NCBI GenBank assembly: GCA_963809925.1
Contig: CAWELH010000005.1
Span: 186,001-250,000 of the forward strand
Direction: 5' to 3'
Length of the DNA stretch: 64,000 bases
Origin: DASQZK01 sp963809925
Lineage (GTDB): Bacteria > Bacteroidota > Bacteroidia > Bacteroidales > GCA-2748055
The notes beneath the pieces are model-generated. The model searched no databases, was not told the origin of the DNA, and saw nothing but the letters and a program-made list of their open reading frames with translations. Below, piece by piece: positions 26,503 to 36,383 of the stretch (within the stretch, counting starts at the first letter, position 1; every line of letters starts with the position of its first letter). A program made the position numbers and the translations under genes.

Positions 26503-28920
26503 TTATGGTTTGCTGTTATCGGGGTGGAACTTCATTTCGAATGCTTTGAATTCTTTTACAATTTGCCCGGAGAAGTAATCCGTCTTGTACACAAAATCAA
26601 GGTAATCCCTGGTCTGACTGCAATAGTATGGACTTGATGGTATCCCGGAGATACCGGTCGGAAGGATTACCTGGGATTTGTCCCAGTCACCGGCTATATA
26701 AATATGCCGATGTGAAGATCCGTGAGTTACATGAAAAAGATCATCCAGTGGATAAGAATAGGCGCTCACAGTATGATAACTTCCTCCTACTGCAAACGGT
26801 CCACGGTTAAGTTTAAAGACTTTGTCAAGAATACTCACTGATCCAAGGGGATGTTTCAATGTCAGGGTGTGTACTTTTCCCCACTGCCAACCGGACATAT
26901 CGTCTCCCAACCTGCTTTTCAGCTTTACAATCGTACTGTCAAGGGCTGCAAAAGCGATATCACCTGCAGTCTCCACCCTGTCTTTTGTATCGATATTGTC
27001 GAACCAAACAGAATTTTTCGTACGCCTGACTTTATCTATCAGATATGCAGCAAGCAGATCCTGATCGATTAACCTGCCGTACAAATCTTCCTTAAGTTCA
27101 TCGTAAAACATGGCGTGAAGAAATTCCACGTAGAATTGTTCAAAGATGGTAGATGGAACACTGCCGGTTCCCATTTCAAAGTTCCAGGATTTTAGGATTT
27201 CAAATGCCTGTTTGTTCATCTCCGGCTGTTCCTCGATCCTGTCGGCCATCACCGATATAAAGTAAGGTACCAGTTTTTGTGCCCACATTGAACTCTGATT
27301 GGATTGTATCTTTTTAAAATCATCCAAGGTTAATTTTTCAGTGGATATAAGGCCCTCCCTTATCCGCTCAAACCGATTTGGCAGGTCAAACCAGCGGCTG
27401 ATATAATACGGGAAGTCATCACCTACTGTTCTGTTGTTTGCGGAAGCGACATATCCTGATTCAGGATTATAGCTGTACGGCAATTCAGCAAAAGGCACTA
27501 TCCCTGTCCAGTCGTACAGGGAGGTATCACCGGGAACTACAAATATACCCTTTCCGGCCCTCAATGGTATGCCTGCAGCAGTTTGTAAACCGATATTCCC
27601 CTCCTTGTCAGCATAAACAATATTCTGGCTAATGGAATTGAATGTACTGGCAGCTTCCCTGAAATCAGCCCAGTTCTTCATTCGATTGAACTTATAGACT
27701 GATTTAATCTCATTACTGTATTCATTCCCTATCCATCGCATGGAGATCACCTTGTCGTCGATACCCTTGAATTTTGATATTACCGGACCCCGGTGAGTAA
27801 AGCGGTTATAGACGACCGAAGAGTCTCCACCTTTAATATGTATTACCTCCTTCTCGAATTTCAGATCTTTCCATTTCCCATCGATAAGATATTTACCTGA
27901 ATCCTCCGCATTTATGGTTTCAAGATAAAAATCCATATCGTCAAGCATCACATTGGTCATTCCCCATGCCACATCTTCATTATGCCCGCAAATGACAAAA
28001 GGCTGTCCGGGCAGTACAACACCACTTACATCGAGTTTTCCCGGTATCTGTTGGTGCATCTGGTACCAGATGCCTGGAGCGTTCAGATCGAGATGCATAT
28101 CATTTGCCATCATAGCATGGTCATTCCCGCTCCTTCCGGAGGAGACGGCCCAGTTGTTCGAGCCGGAAAACACCTGCAAACCCAGGTCCCTCACTGCCTT
28201 GTCCATGAGTTCCAGGGATGAAATGAAGGTCAAATCATGCTTTTTCATAAAATCAGGGAAGATCACGGACTGCTGCATGGAAAGATCCGGAAGGAGTTCG
28301 GCAAAATGAGCGCTGTCGATACCCTGTTCAATTTTGTAGAGATTGATCTCCATGCTCCACGCCATAGTAAGTCCCCAGGCCATGTAACCGATCAGATTAA
28401 CTGAATGAAGCGCTTCCCACTTTTCAGGTTTATACCCAAGAATGGCAAATTCCGGAGGTAATTTAACAGCATGATCTTCAATGTACTGATTGACTCCATC
28501 GGCATATGCATCCAGGCATGAAATAATCTCAGCACTGCAACTGTCCATTACCATTTCAGACTTCTGGCTGAAATGCAGTGACCTGAACATCTGGTCGATT
28601 CTGACGAAATCCTTTCCAAAGAGCTCAGACAGTCTACCCTGCGTGAGCCTCCGCAAAAGGTCCATCTGCCACAATCGGTCCTGTGCCATAAGATAACCAA
28701 CGGAACGGTAAAGATCAGCTTCGTCGGTGGCAATTACATAAGGCATGGCAGTACTGTCACGGTATACCTCCACATCCTGCTTCAGGTTCGTCAGCGCTAT
28801 ATCCTGGTTGTAATCGGGCAGTGCTCTCTTTGAGATTCGTTTTACCAGAATAATCCCGGCGACCAGGGCAATGATGAGTAGTGCTCCGATACTTACGAGA
28901 ATAATTTTAAACGCTTTCAT
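26503..28920 (-). CDS. Penicillin-acylase-family (Ntn-hydrolase) protein
   Basis: An 805-residue protein with an N-terminal membrane/signal helix (residues 4-28). The precursor self-cleaves at the catalytic Ser in GSNNWAVS (Ser about residue 255), preceded by an alpha-chain of about 250 residues and a linker. ANDMHLDLNAPGIWYQMH and the later GRGPF/VGGSYHT segments are family-typical. Such enzymes hydrolyse amides of acyl side chains: penicillins, acyl-homoserine lactones or other N-acyl compounds. The natural substrate here is unknown. It lies 11 nt downstream of an EEP-family gene, giving a likely three-gene operon with lysoplasmalogenase. Confidence 0.9.
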   Translation of the reverse strand: MKAFKIILVSIGALLIIALVAGIILVKRISKRALPDYNQDIALTNLKQDVEVYRDSTAMPYVIATDEADLYRSVGYLMAQDRLWQMDLLRRLTQGRLSELFGKDFVRIDQMFRSLHFSQKSEMVMDSCSAEIISCLDAYADGVNQYIEDHAVKLPPEFAILGYKPEKWEALHSVNLIGYMAWGLTMAWSMEINLYKIEQGIDSAHFAELLPDLSMQQSVIFPDFMKKHDLTFISSLELMDKAVRDLGLQVFSGSNNWAVSSGRSGNDHAMMANDMHLDLNAPGIWYQMHQQIPGKLDVSGVVLPGQPFVICGHNEDVAWGMTNVMLDDMDFYLETINAEDSGKYLIDGKWKDLKFEKEVIHIKGGDSSVVYNRFTHRGPVISKFKGIDDKVISMRWIGNEYSNEIKSVYKFNRMKNWADFREAASTFNSISQNIVYADKEGNIGLQTAAGIPLRAGKGIFVVPGDTSLYDWTGIVPFAELPYSYNPESGYVASANNRTVGDDFPYYISRWFDLPNRFERIREGLISTEKLTLDDFKKIQSNQSSMWAQKLVPYFISVMADRIEEQPEMNKQAFEILKSWNFEMGTGSVPSTIFEQFYVEFLHAMFYDELKEDLYGRLIDQDLLAAYLIDKVRRTKNSVWFDNIDTKDRVETAGDIAFAALDSTIVKLKSRLGDDMSGWQWGKVHTLTLKHPLGSVSILDKVFKLNRGPFAVGGSYHTVSAYSYPLDDLFHVTHGSSHRHIYIAGDWDKSQVILPTGISGIPSSPYYCSQTRDYLDFVYKTDYFSGQIVKEFKAFEMKFHPDNSKP

Positions 28921-28931
28921 TGGTCAGTGAT

Positions 28932-29987
28932 TTAGTTGGAAAGGTATACTTTCAATTTTACAGGCTGGTGGTCAGATGAGGCAAATCCCAGATCAACAGT
29001 GTTAATTGATTGCAGCCGGACGTTTGGTGAAAGAAGGAAGAAATCGATAACCGTGGTAGGCGTTACACCCTGTCTGTAAGGAATGTTTACGCTTCGGTTG
29101 GAAGGAATGGAAGGATCAAATGCCCATGTCCAGTCTTGTGAAAGATAGTCATCGGGTACCAGGGAACGATTCTTGTCATCAAAAACATCCTTACTGAATC
29201 GTGGCTCAAAAGAGGGTGGTGATTGATTCCAATCGCCTCCGACAATAATATAATTACCTTTTTTGTATTCATCGAGAAGAAATATTTTTAAAAAATTCAT
29301 CTGCATTTTTCGCAGTGAGCCGTCATCGTACGCTGAATTGTGTGTGTTGATAATAATGAGTTCCTTTTCATCTTCCATCTTATAACGGTTAACAAGAAAA
29401 CAACGGTCGAGCATGAACAGGCTCTTGGGCCAGGCATAGTTTCCAGGAAAACTCCACCGAACTGAGGAAACCGGATCATACTTGCTCAGAATCTGTATCC
29501 CTGACCTGACCGGGCCCATCGGATGCTTAAAAGGAACCGGAACGTAAAAGACATCATAATTTTTTCCGAAAAAGGACAGGAAAGCAGGAAAGACATTCCG
29601 GATACTGTCGTATTCATTGATGTGATAGCTTCGTTTGGAATTCTGGTCAACTTCCTGAATAAGAAAAAACTCGGTCGTATCATGCTTTTTCAGAAAGGAA
29701 AGCACCTGATCAAGGCTATGCTGCACATTTGCTTTTGCCGGCCTGACATGTTTGCCTCCGTCATAAAAAAAATCCATGGTCGAATCGAGTCCGCAATAAC
29801 CGATGTTCCATGTCAGAAGATTGACTTCCTGACCTGAGGGAATCAGGTTCGGTTTTTTCGAGAGATATTCAACGGTCTGTACATCCGGGGAGTAGTTACT
29901 AAGTGTGGCGGTAAGGATCAATCCTATAAATATCAGAACGATAGCAAGGATCAGATAAAGAACAATCTTCAAGAATTTTTTCATCAT
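28932..29987 (-). CDS. Endonuclease/exonuclease/phosphatase-family membrane-anchored protein
   Basis: About 351 residues from MMKKFLKIVLYL, which opens a hydrophobic anchor; an in-frame Met six codons upstream is a possible alternative start. The EEP catalytic set is visible: LTWNIGYCG, F-L-I-Q-E-V-D, NTHNSAYDDG, VGGDWNQSP and the C-terminal SSDHQPVKLK. Members cleave phosphodiesters or phosphomonoesters such as DNA, nucleotides or sphingomyelin. The single N-terminal helix suggests action at the outer face of the inner membrane. Co-oriented with lysoplasmalogenase upstream and the acylase downstream. Confidence 0.88.
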   Translation of the reverse strand: MMKKFLKIVLYLILAIVLIFIGLILTATLSNYSPDVQTVEYLSKKPNLIPSGQEVNLLTWNIGYCGLDSTMDFFYDGGKHVRPAKANVQHSLDQVLSFLKKHDTTEFFLIQEVDQNSKRSYHINEYDSIRNVFPAFLSFFGKNYDVFYVPVPFKHPMGPVRSGIQILSKYDPVSSVRWSFPGNYAWPKSLFMLDRCFLVNRYKMEDEKELIIINTHNSAYDDGSLRKMQMNFLKIFLLDEYKKGNYIIVGGDWNQSPPSFEPRFSKDVFDDKNRSLVPDDYLSQDWTWAFDPSIPSNRSVNIPYRQGVTPTTVIDFFLLSPNVRLQSINTVDLGFASSDHQPVKLKVYLSN

Positions 29988-30059
29988 CGGCAGGTTTTGT
30001 TGCATCGTTTATGGCTTTCCTGTTTGAAAAGCGAGGAAAATCATTCAGGTTCTTATATG

Positions 30060-30764
30060 TCAGCCTGCTTCGTCGGGGAATTCCTGCCTTAAACATCCAA
30101 TAGCAATCAGGTACTGGGCAGTGACATACGTTACCATGATAAAAATACGTGCAAAATTTATCTTTTCATAAAAATGGTTTATCGCAATGAGGGAATCGGA
30201 CAATACGAAAAGTAAGGCGCCACTGGCTACCAGCATATAACTGAGGCCGTTTACCTTCCCGTAGCGATTCAGGGCTGATGCCAGCATGGTGAGTATGGCT
30301 GCAGCGTATATAATTACGGGTATCCTGAAATCACCAAGCTGATTGTATACGAGCCACAAAACGAGGAAGCCATAAGCAGTAACAAGAAATAACTGATATA
30401 TTCTCTTGCCCAGGATGGTATTGCGCCCTCGCTGCCGTAGAAAGACGATAACATAGAGAACCTGTGTGAGAAAATATGCTATAATGCCGAGTAAAAACCA
30501 CGAGTCAGAATCAAGGTAGCGCTCCGGCCCTTCGTTTGAAAACTGAAGTAAAATATCACCCTGCCATGAGAAGAACAGCCCCGTAAGGATCAGAATGTGA
30601 ACAATGCTGATAGATTTCTTTGCACGGGAGAAATAATACAACATCAGTGACGGAATAATAAGGGCTTTAACGATAACTGCCGGCAAAAACAAATGTAATT
30701 GAACAAGGATGATGAAAATAACCCCGATGGAAAAGTAGTAAAGAGAAAAAGTAGATTGTTTCAT
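30060..30764 (-). CDS. Lysoplasmalogenase (YhhN/TMEM86 family)
   Basis: A 234-residue, roughly eight-helix membrane protein. The family pattern is visible in HILILTGLFFSWQGDILLQF (conserved Asp in the G-D motif), FLLGIIAYFLTQVLYV and SGALLFVLSDSLIAIN, where the S-D-S aspartate is the second conserved acid. It hydrolyses the vinyl ether bond of lysoplasmalogens. Plasmalogens occur in anaerobic bacteria, which suits the rest of the window. It is followed by EEP and acylase genes on the same strand. Confidence 0.85.
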   Translation of the reverse strand: MKQSTFSLYYFSIGVIFIILVQLHLFLPAVIVKALIIPSLMLYYFSRAKKSISIVHILILTGLFFSWQGDILLQFSNEGPERYLDSDSWFLLGIIAYFLTQVLYVIVFLRQRGRNTILGKRIYQLFLVTAYGFLVLWLVYNQLGDFRIPVIIYAAAILTMLASALNRYGKVNGLSYMLVASGALLFVLSDSLIAINHFYEKINFARIFIMVTYVTAQYLIAIGCLRQEFPDEAG

Positions 30765-31077
30765 TCCAAATAAATTTATTGTCCTGCCTGTTCAAACCAG
30801 TCAGATTGTTTTCTGGCCTACAGGACAAAATCAGGCCGCTATCATTCGAAAATCCACGAGAAGGTCCAGATAAAGCAGTAATACCGGATTAACTCTCTAA
30901 ATTAATATTTTTTTCGATTTGAGTACCAAATTTGAATAAAATACAAGATCTGAAAAATATTCTTATATTGCTTCTCAGAAACTTGTTCGCCTGATAAAGT
31001 ACTAAAATTAAATTCCATCCTGGGTAATTATTGGCTGGTATATCCAGTCAGGAAATTCTCCCGATAAACCAAGCCGT
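30765..31077. other. Intergenic, divergent promoter region
   Basis: A 313-base AT-rich gap between divergent genes. TATATTGC near 30965 is the nearest thing to a -7 element for the outer-membrane gene. No gene, repeat or terminator was seen. Confidence 0.4.
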
Positions 31078-32412
31078 ATGAAATACATTCTAGCTACGCT
31101 TATCCTGTTACTTTGTGTTAGTTCCTTTTTAGTCATGGCACAGGAGAAGGAAAAAGTTGCATCCAAAACAAAAACTGGCTGGACTTTTGGTGCTGTGCCT
31201 GCTATTGCATATGATTCCGATATTGGTTTTCGATATGGAGGGCTGGTTAACTTCTATGATTATGGCGACGGCTCCATTTACCCGAAATACAGGCATTCGG
31301 TCTACCTCGAGTGGTCAAGGACCACGAAAGGCAGCGGTACCAATCAGTTCACTTATGATTCCGAATACCTGATACCCGGCGTGAGAACCTCAGCGGAGGT
31401 AAGCTACCTTACTGAACAGACACTGGATTTCTACGGATTCAACGGATATAATGCATGGTACAGCTCAGCGCTGGAAGATGATCAGAGCCCTGAATATCTC
31501 TCCAGAACGTTTTTCCGGATGGATCGTAAGCTATTGAGGATCAAGGCAGACTTTCAAGGAAAAATCGGTGACAGCCATTTCCACTGGCTTGCAGGTATTG
31601 CACATTACGGAATTGTTTCAGACACCGTCGATATCGACAGGCTTAACAAGGGAAAATCAGGCGAGGACCGGCTACCCTACTCTGGCGGTGGCCTGTATGG
31701 AAATTACATCAGATGGGGGCTGATCACACCTGAGGAGGCCGATGGCGGAAACACCAACCTTCTGAAAGTAGGAGCCGTGTTCGACACAAGAGATAATGAA
31801 GCGAACCCGATGAAAGGGATTTGGACCGAAGCCCAATTGCTTCTGGCACCAAAATTCCTTGGAAACAAGGACCTTAGCTATTCCCGAATTGCCATAACGC
31901 ACCGACAGTATTTTACTATAGTGCCGGAGACTATGAACTTTGTTTACAGGCTTTCTTATCAGGCAAAACTCGGAGGCGATATGCCGTATTATATGCTGCC
32001 ATTCGTTTTTAATACAGCTCCGGGTATCACACGTGACGGACTAGGTGGTGGTAAAACAATAAGAGGTATTTTACGAAATCGCATCGTTGGTGAAGATTTC
32101 GTATACGGAAATGTCGAGCTACGATGGAAAATGGTGAGAACCGTGGTACTAAATCAGAACTTCTATGTTGCCCTTGCGGGTTTTATGGATGGTGGAATGG
32201 TTACAGGAAAATATACATTGCCCAAAACCAACGATCCGGATGCAATTGCCTGGCTTGCTATGGGGTCTGAGGAAAAAATGCACCTCAGCTATGGAGCGGG
32301 ACTGCACTTTGCTCTGAATGAAAATTTTATCGTTACGGTTGATTATGGTATTGCCGCCGATGCGAGAGACGGCGATAACGGATTGTATATCCTGTTGAAT
32401 TTCCTGTTTTAA
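31078..32412 (+). CDS. Omp85/BamA-type outer-membrane beta-barrel protein
   Basis: A 444-residue protein with a signal peptide (ILATLILLLCVSSFLVMAQ) and a 16-strand-like barrel, with no clear POTRA domains. The last third carries the Omp85 lid-loop signature: T-I-R-G in GGKTIRGILRNRIVG, followed by YGNVELRWKMV and a final strand ending YILLNFLF with terminal Phe. Short, POTRA-less relatives of this type occur widely in Bacteroidota and are annotated as BamA/TamA-like or surface antigen. The cargo or channel role is unknown. A small secreted protein gene follows 53 nt later. Confidence 0.82.
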   Translation: MKYILATLILLLCVSSFLVMAQEKEKVASKTKTGWTFGAVPAIAYDSDIGFRYGGLVNFYDYGDGSIYPKYRHSVYLEWSRTTKGSGTNQFTYDSEYLIPGVRTSAEVSYLTEQTLDFYGFNGYNAWYSSALEDDQSPEYLSRTFFRMDRKLLRIKADFQGKIGDSHFHWLAGIAHYGIVSDTVDIDRLNKGKSGEDRLPYSGGGLYGNYIRWGLITPEEADGGNTNLLKVGAVFDTRDNEANPMKGIWTEAQLLLAPKFLGNKDLSYSRIAITHRQYFTIVPETMNFVYRLSYQAKLGGDMPYYMLPFVFNTAPGITRDGLGGGKTIRGILRNRIVGEDFVYGNVELRWKMVRTVVLNQNFYVALAGFMDGGMVTGKYTLPKTNDPDAIAWLAMGSEEKMHLSYGAGLHFALNENFIVTVDYGIAADARDGDNGLYILLNFLF

Positions 32413-32465
32413 TCATGCAGAAGCAGTGAATTAAAACGTAAGGAAAATGAGAAATTGATGAGACC

Positions 32466-33149
32466 ATGAAAAAATGTTTGCTATTCTTCGGTATGAGTAT
32501 AAGCCTGCTACCACTTCACTCCCAGGATATTAGCCACCCGGATATTGCTTTCAAATCGCATCAAACTCTGGAACTCCTGAAAATAAGCCGCACATCTGCC
32601 AGTACCACGCTGGTTGTCAGGGTTACAAGCCTCATTACCAACGGCTCTTTTTGTGTTGATCCGGCGACAGTGATTTCGCTTCCTAATGGAGAAAAATTGT
32701 TGCTGGAAAATACGGTGAATATCCCAAACTGCCCCCAACAACATCATTTTCTTAATCCTGGGGAATCACTCACTTTCAGTTTGCAATTTCCTTCACTTCC
32801 CGAAACGACTCAATGCATTGATGTGTTGGAAGGCTGTGATCAGGATTGTTTTTCCCTGATTGGCGTCATCACCGATCCGCTTCTAAATGAGCAACTGAAT
32901 GAGGCTCAAAAGCTGTCTGCAGCGGGCGATTTTCAAACCGCGCTTAAGAAGTACATGTCTCTTCTTGGTACTCTTTCCGGACAACATCTCTCTGCAGAAA
33001 CCGGGATCTTCTCCCGGATCATTCAGATCTACCATGAAGAGGGAAATACAAAAAAAGTGAAGGAATGGATCGACAGACTTACATCGGAAAAGCCACCATA
33101 CTACCAACAACTGGTTGAAGACATCAAGGAATCAGGATTGCTGGATTAA
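32466..33149 (+). CDS. Exported protein of unknown function with TPR-like C-terminus
   Basis: 227 residues, signal peptide (CLLFFGMSISLLPLHSQ). Residues about 20-135 are beta-rich with five Cys after the leader (SFCVDP, NCPQQ, TQCIDVLEGCDQDCF), suggesting disulfides. Residues about 137-215 are helical and read like one or two tetratricopeptide repeats (LNEAQKLSAAGDFQTALKKY, IYHEEGNTKKVKEWI). I do not recognise the family. It follows the Omp85-like gene closely on the same strand, so it may work with that barrel in the periplasm. Confidence 0.7.
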   Translation: MKKCLLFFGMSISLLPLHSQDISHPDIAFKSHQTLELLKISRTSASTTLVVRVTSLITNGSFCVDPATVISLPNGEKLLLENTVNIPNCPQQHHFLNPGESLTFSLQFPSLPETTQCIDVLEGCDQDCFSLIGVITDPLLNEQLNEAQKLSAAGDFQTALKKYMSLLGTLSGQHLSAETGIFSRIIQIYHEEGNTKKVKEWIDRLTSEKPPYYQQLVEDIKESGLLD

Positions 33150-33193
33150 CAGGTAATACCATTATTTTGTGCTCTAATGAATTGATCAATAGA

Positions 33194-33223
33194 AAAGCTG
33201 CCCCCTACAAAGGAGACAGCTTT
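33194..33223. terminator. Bidirectional intrinsic terminator between convergent genes
   Basis: AAAGCTG and CAGCTTT arms, extended by CCCCT / AGGAG pairing, enclose a 4-base loop. It lies 44 nt beyond the plus-strand unknown gene and 26 nt beyond the FadL stop. T-tracts flank it on both strands (TTTTC on the minus strand, TATTTTG on the plus). Confidence 0.8.
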
Positions 33224-33248
33224 CCGTATTTTGATCCTTCCATAAATC

Positions 33249-34859
33249 TTAGAAACTCAAATCAACTCCGATGCCGACAAACAAGTTGTTTTTGTAATAG
33301 GTTTCGCGGGCATTCAGCATTGTACCGTTAAAGTTGTGTTCGACATTCTTTTCACCATCCTGATATATTGTATATCCTACACCAAGATTAATTCCGACCT
33401 TATCATTCAGCGAATATTTGCCACCAACACCAACAGTGCTCGAGGTGAGACTGTAACTGAGATCACTCTGGTAATTGTCATTCACTCCTGTTTTGGCAAG
33501 TAGATAGCCTGCACTAACAAGGAGCTTTTGTGACAACATATATTCCAGACCTCCGGCAACCTCAAAGTAATTGTTATCAATTACTTTATCATTGGTCACT
33601 GATTCACCATCCATGGTTTTACCATAATCAGCCTTGAGATCATAATAATAATGTCCCCCAAGTGAAACATTGAGTCGTGATGAAGCTTTGTATCTAAGTC
33701 CTGCGGACAACATGGCAGGCATATCACTTCTGAGTTTAGCTCCGTCAGGAAACATCGTAACCGGGATACCCTCTGGAGTAAAACCGGTGGTGAAGTCTTT
33801 GGTGGTCTTGTTAGTAAGTTCAATTTTCGTGGCGAACTCGTACTTGATCCCTATGTTCAGCTTTTCACTGGGAGAGATATTCAGTCCGATAATGGGAGTA
33901 ATCCCAGTTCCGGTCTGTTCAACATCAGCTTCCTGGTCCCCCAGCAAGGATGCCTTGGCTGCATAACCAGTTGCGGTGGCAGCATATGCCCCTTGAGCCT
34001 GCTCCAATGTCAAACCGGTGGGGTCAATGCCAAACTGCAATAATCCGCCTTCAAGCTGGGCACGCGTAGCTGCATCTATGTAACTCATGCCTTCAGCCTG
34101 ATCAAAGGTAAGCGATCCGATACCGGCATCAATAATAGGCTGCATCGCAGCCACTGCATTATTTGCAGACTCAGCAAAACTACCTAGAATCACGTCGGCA
34201 CGCATCCAGTCGTTGTTACCCATGAAATTAAAGACCTCTATGTCCTTCAGGTATCCGGAGTATGTATTTTTGGCAGTAACATAGCGAACACCTCCGAAAA
34301 TCGATATCATGTCGTTAATCTTATAGGAGATGCCAGCCTGGTAACCAAAATAAACTGATGTTCCTTCAAAATATGCGTTCAAATTGTATGCGTTGACGCC
34401 TGTGGATGCCAGCGCAGGTACCAGATCGGAAGCACTCATCTCGAAGGAAGGCAGGCCTTTGTCAAATGTGGCACCACCACCGCCACCAATGGGGTTAAAG
34501 CCAAAAGAGAAGGCCAGCTTATCCATCTTGTAGGCAGCATAAATACTAGGGAAAATGGGCGCTGATACCTTACCTTCATACATCGACTGATTCAGTCCGT
34601 AAACAGCTCCGGGACCAGCGTAAAAATTTTCAACTTCCTTCTTTTGTGATATAAACTGGTTGGAAATAGAGAAATGCAATCCGTTAGTCAGTTTCATCAA
34701 ACCGGCAGGATTGAAATAAACAGCTTCAATCCCTGTTGAGGCATCCTGAGATGGCATCCTTACCCAGGACGCACTCTGATTGGTATTTGTTAGCAGACCA
34801 CCGGCAAAAAGACTGCCGCTGAAAGCTGCGGCTGCAACAAGAAAAAGTAGCTTTTTCAT
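33249..34859 (-). CDS. OmpP1/FadL-family outer-membrane transporter
   Basis: A 536-residue barrel protein with a signal peptide (LLFLVAAAAFSGSLFAG). The N-terminal hatch region is the expected N-x-N/S-A-S-W-V-R-M-P followed by EAVYFNPAGLMKL (residues about 44-56), the family signature. The rest is alternating amphipathic strands, ending in VGIGVDLSF with terminal Phe. FadL proteins take up long-chain fatty acids and other hydrophobic compounds. A mostly helical, Ala/Gln-rich insertion (about residues 232-305) lies between strands and is larger than in E. coli FadL; it may be an extracellular or plug loop. Confidence 0.9.
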   Translation of the reverse strand: MKKLLFLVAAAAFSGSLFAGGLLTNTNQSASWVRMPSQDASTGIEAVYFNPAGLMKLTNGLHFSISNQFISQKKEVENFYAGPGAVYGLNQSMYEGKVSAPIFPSIYAAYKMDKLAFSFGFNPIGGGGGATFDKGLPSFEMSASDLVPALASTGVNAYNLNAYFEGTSVYFGYQAGISYKINDMISIFGGVRYVTAKNTYSGYLKDIEVFNFMGNNDWMRADVILGSFAESANNAVAAMQPIIDAGIGSLTFDQAEGMSYIDAATRAQLEGGLLQFGIDPTGLTLEQAQGAYAATATGYAAKASLLGDQEADVEQTGTGITPIIGLNISPSEKLNIGIKYEFATKIELTNKTTKDFTTGFTPEGIPVTMFPDGAKLRSDMPAMLSAGLRYKASSRLNVSLGGHYYYDLKADYGKTMDGESVTNDKVIDNNYFEVAGGLEYMLSQKLLVSAGYLLAKTGVNDNYQSDLSYSLTSSTVGVGGKYSLNDKVGINLGVGYTIYQDGEKNVEHNFNGTMLNARETYYKNNLFVGIGVDLSF

Positions 34860-34885
34860 AGGTAATTTTAGTTTGTTAAGTAGTG

Positions 34886-34917
34886 CTAATATAGACGGAA
34901 TCCAATAATTAGCAAAA
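34886..34917 (-). promoter_or_regulatory. Probable promoter of the fadL-like gene
   Basis: On the minus strand TTTTG is followed after exactly 19 bases by TATATTAG, which matches TAnnTTTG at six of eight positions. The spacing is that of Bacteroidota sigma-ABfr promoters, and the element ends 26 bases before the start codon. Confidence 0.5.
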
Positions 34918-35199
34918 CATTTTTTCGGCCGTCTGAAAATTTTCTTCTTTTTCAGGCCCTTTAATTGCAGACGCTCACTCTACAATTCAATATTTATAGG
35001 ACTCTCAACTATCAATAAATAATAGTATACTATCCGACTAGTATCGTAAACTTATCTTATCTTATATATTTACTAATTAGATTTAAAGTATACTAATGTA
35101 TTTTGTTACTCAAGTTACCTTCATTCCTTTTTCCCCCATCCGCCTTTCAAAATCCATGGATTTTTCATTCATTTGTAATCGTAAAAGCCACCACAGCCC
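34918..35199. other. Divergent intergenic region with two AGTATACT palindromes
   Basis: Very AT-rich. ATAGTATACTAT (35022-35033) is a perfect 12-base palindrome, and AGTATACT recurs at 35087-35094. They lie between the divergent fadL-like and DUF1684 genes. They could be operators for either. No small gene is visible. Confidence 0.4.
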
Positions 35200-36096
35200 A
35201 TGCACAAATTCATCGCCTGTATTCTTGTTTTTCTCACCGCTGCAGGTTGCAGCCAGCACGAAAAGGCCCCCGATCCGGAAGCCTACAAAAAGGATATTTC
35301 TCATTGGAAGACCGAACGACTTGAGAACTTGAAAAGCAGGGATGGATGGCTGAATCTGGCCGGATTATATTTCCTTAAGGAAGGGGAAAACAGCTTTGGT
35401 GCCGATTCATCAAACGATATCATCTTCCCGGAAGGAGCTCCGGCCTTCGCTGGTACCATTATTAAATCCGGGGATGTCATCAGACTTTCCCCGGCGGAAA
35501 ATGCCAATGTCACAATTGAGGATAAAATCGTCGACCGAATCACGGACCTGAAAACTGATTTATCGGGCCACCCGACGGAGATGGAATCAGGCTCTTTTGC
35601 ATGGTTCGTAATCCGGCGTGGGGACCAGTATGGGATCAGGTTACGAAATTACCAACATCCCCGTCTGGATGAACTCTCAAACATCCCCTCCTACCCGGTA
35701 AACTTAGAATGGCGGGTACAAGCCAGCTTTATTCCTTTTAAACACGATACGATCTTTAAAATAGCGACGATGATTGGTGGCACTGAGGATTATAAATGCC
35801 CGGGAAAACTCATTTTCAAGGTAGATACTTCGAAAGTTGTAATCTATCCTTTTGAATCCGGAAATAATTTTTTCATCCTTTTCGGTGATGGCACAAGTGC
35901 TCACGAAACTTATGCTGCCGGCCGATTCCTGTACACAAAGAAGCCTGACAGGCAGAATATGGTGATCATCGACTTCAATAAAGCATATAATCCGCCCTGC
36001 GCTTTCAGTCCCTTTGCAACCTGTCCGCTTCCCCCACCCGAGAACAGGCTCAAAGTTGCCATCAGGGCAGGGGAAAAAGCTGTGCATTTGGACTAA
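35200..36096 (+). CDS. DUF1684 domain-containing lipoprotein
   Basis: A 298-residue lipoprotein (lipobox TAAGC, Cys about residue 17). DUF1684 features are clear: WKTERLENLKSRDGWLNLAG near the N-terminus, FVIRRGDQYGIRLRNYQHP in the middle, and the C-terminal DFNKAYNPPCAFSPFATCPLPP, with the conserved N-P-P-C-A-F and C-P-L-P-P-P-x-N blocks that suggest a bound metal or disulfide. The family is widespread in secreted proteins of Bacteroidota and Actinomycetota, with no assigned reaction. Monocistronic. Confidence 0.9.
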   Translation: MHKFIACILVFLTAAGCSQHEKAPDPEAYKKDISHWKTERLENLKSRDGWLNLAGLYFLKEGENSFGADSSNDIIFPEGAPAFAGTIIKSGDVIRLSPAENANVTIEDKIVDRITDLKTDLSGHPTEMESGSFAWFVIRRGDQYGIRLRNYQHPRLDELSNIPSYPVNLEWRVQASFIPFKHDTIFKIATMIGGTEDYKCPGKLIFKVDTSKVVIYPFESGNNFFILFGDGTSAHETYAAGRFLYTKKPDRQNMVIIDFNKAYNPPCAFSPFATCPLPPPENRLKVAIRAGEKAVHLD

Positions 36097-36383
36097 ATAA
36101 AGCAATGAAGTCCTCACAAACCGAATAGACATCTTCAGAATAGAAATGAAGATTCTTCAACCAGGGTCTAAACCATACCATTCAGTGAATCCATGTTCCC
36201 TTCCGGACATTCCATGCAGTGGTTGCTTAAAAACATATGGCACGGATGGAATATTTTGGGTAAATTATCCATGAATTTCATAACCATCCCGGATGATGTC
36301 AGGGTCAGTAAAAAGTAGGATTGCATTTCCCATATGTAGCATAAGATAAAGACCTTCAGGTTTTCCGGAAAAAAACACAGAAT

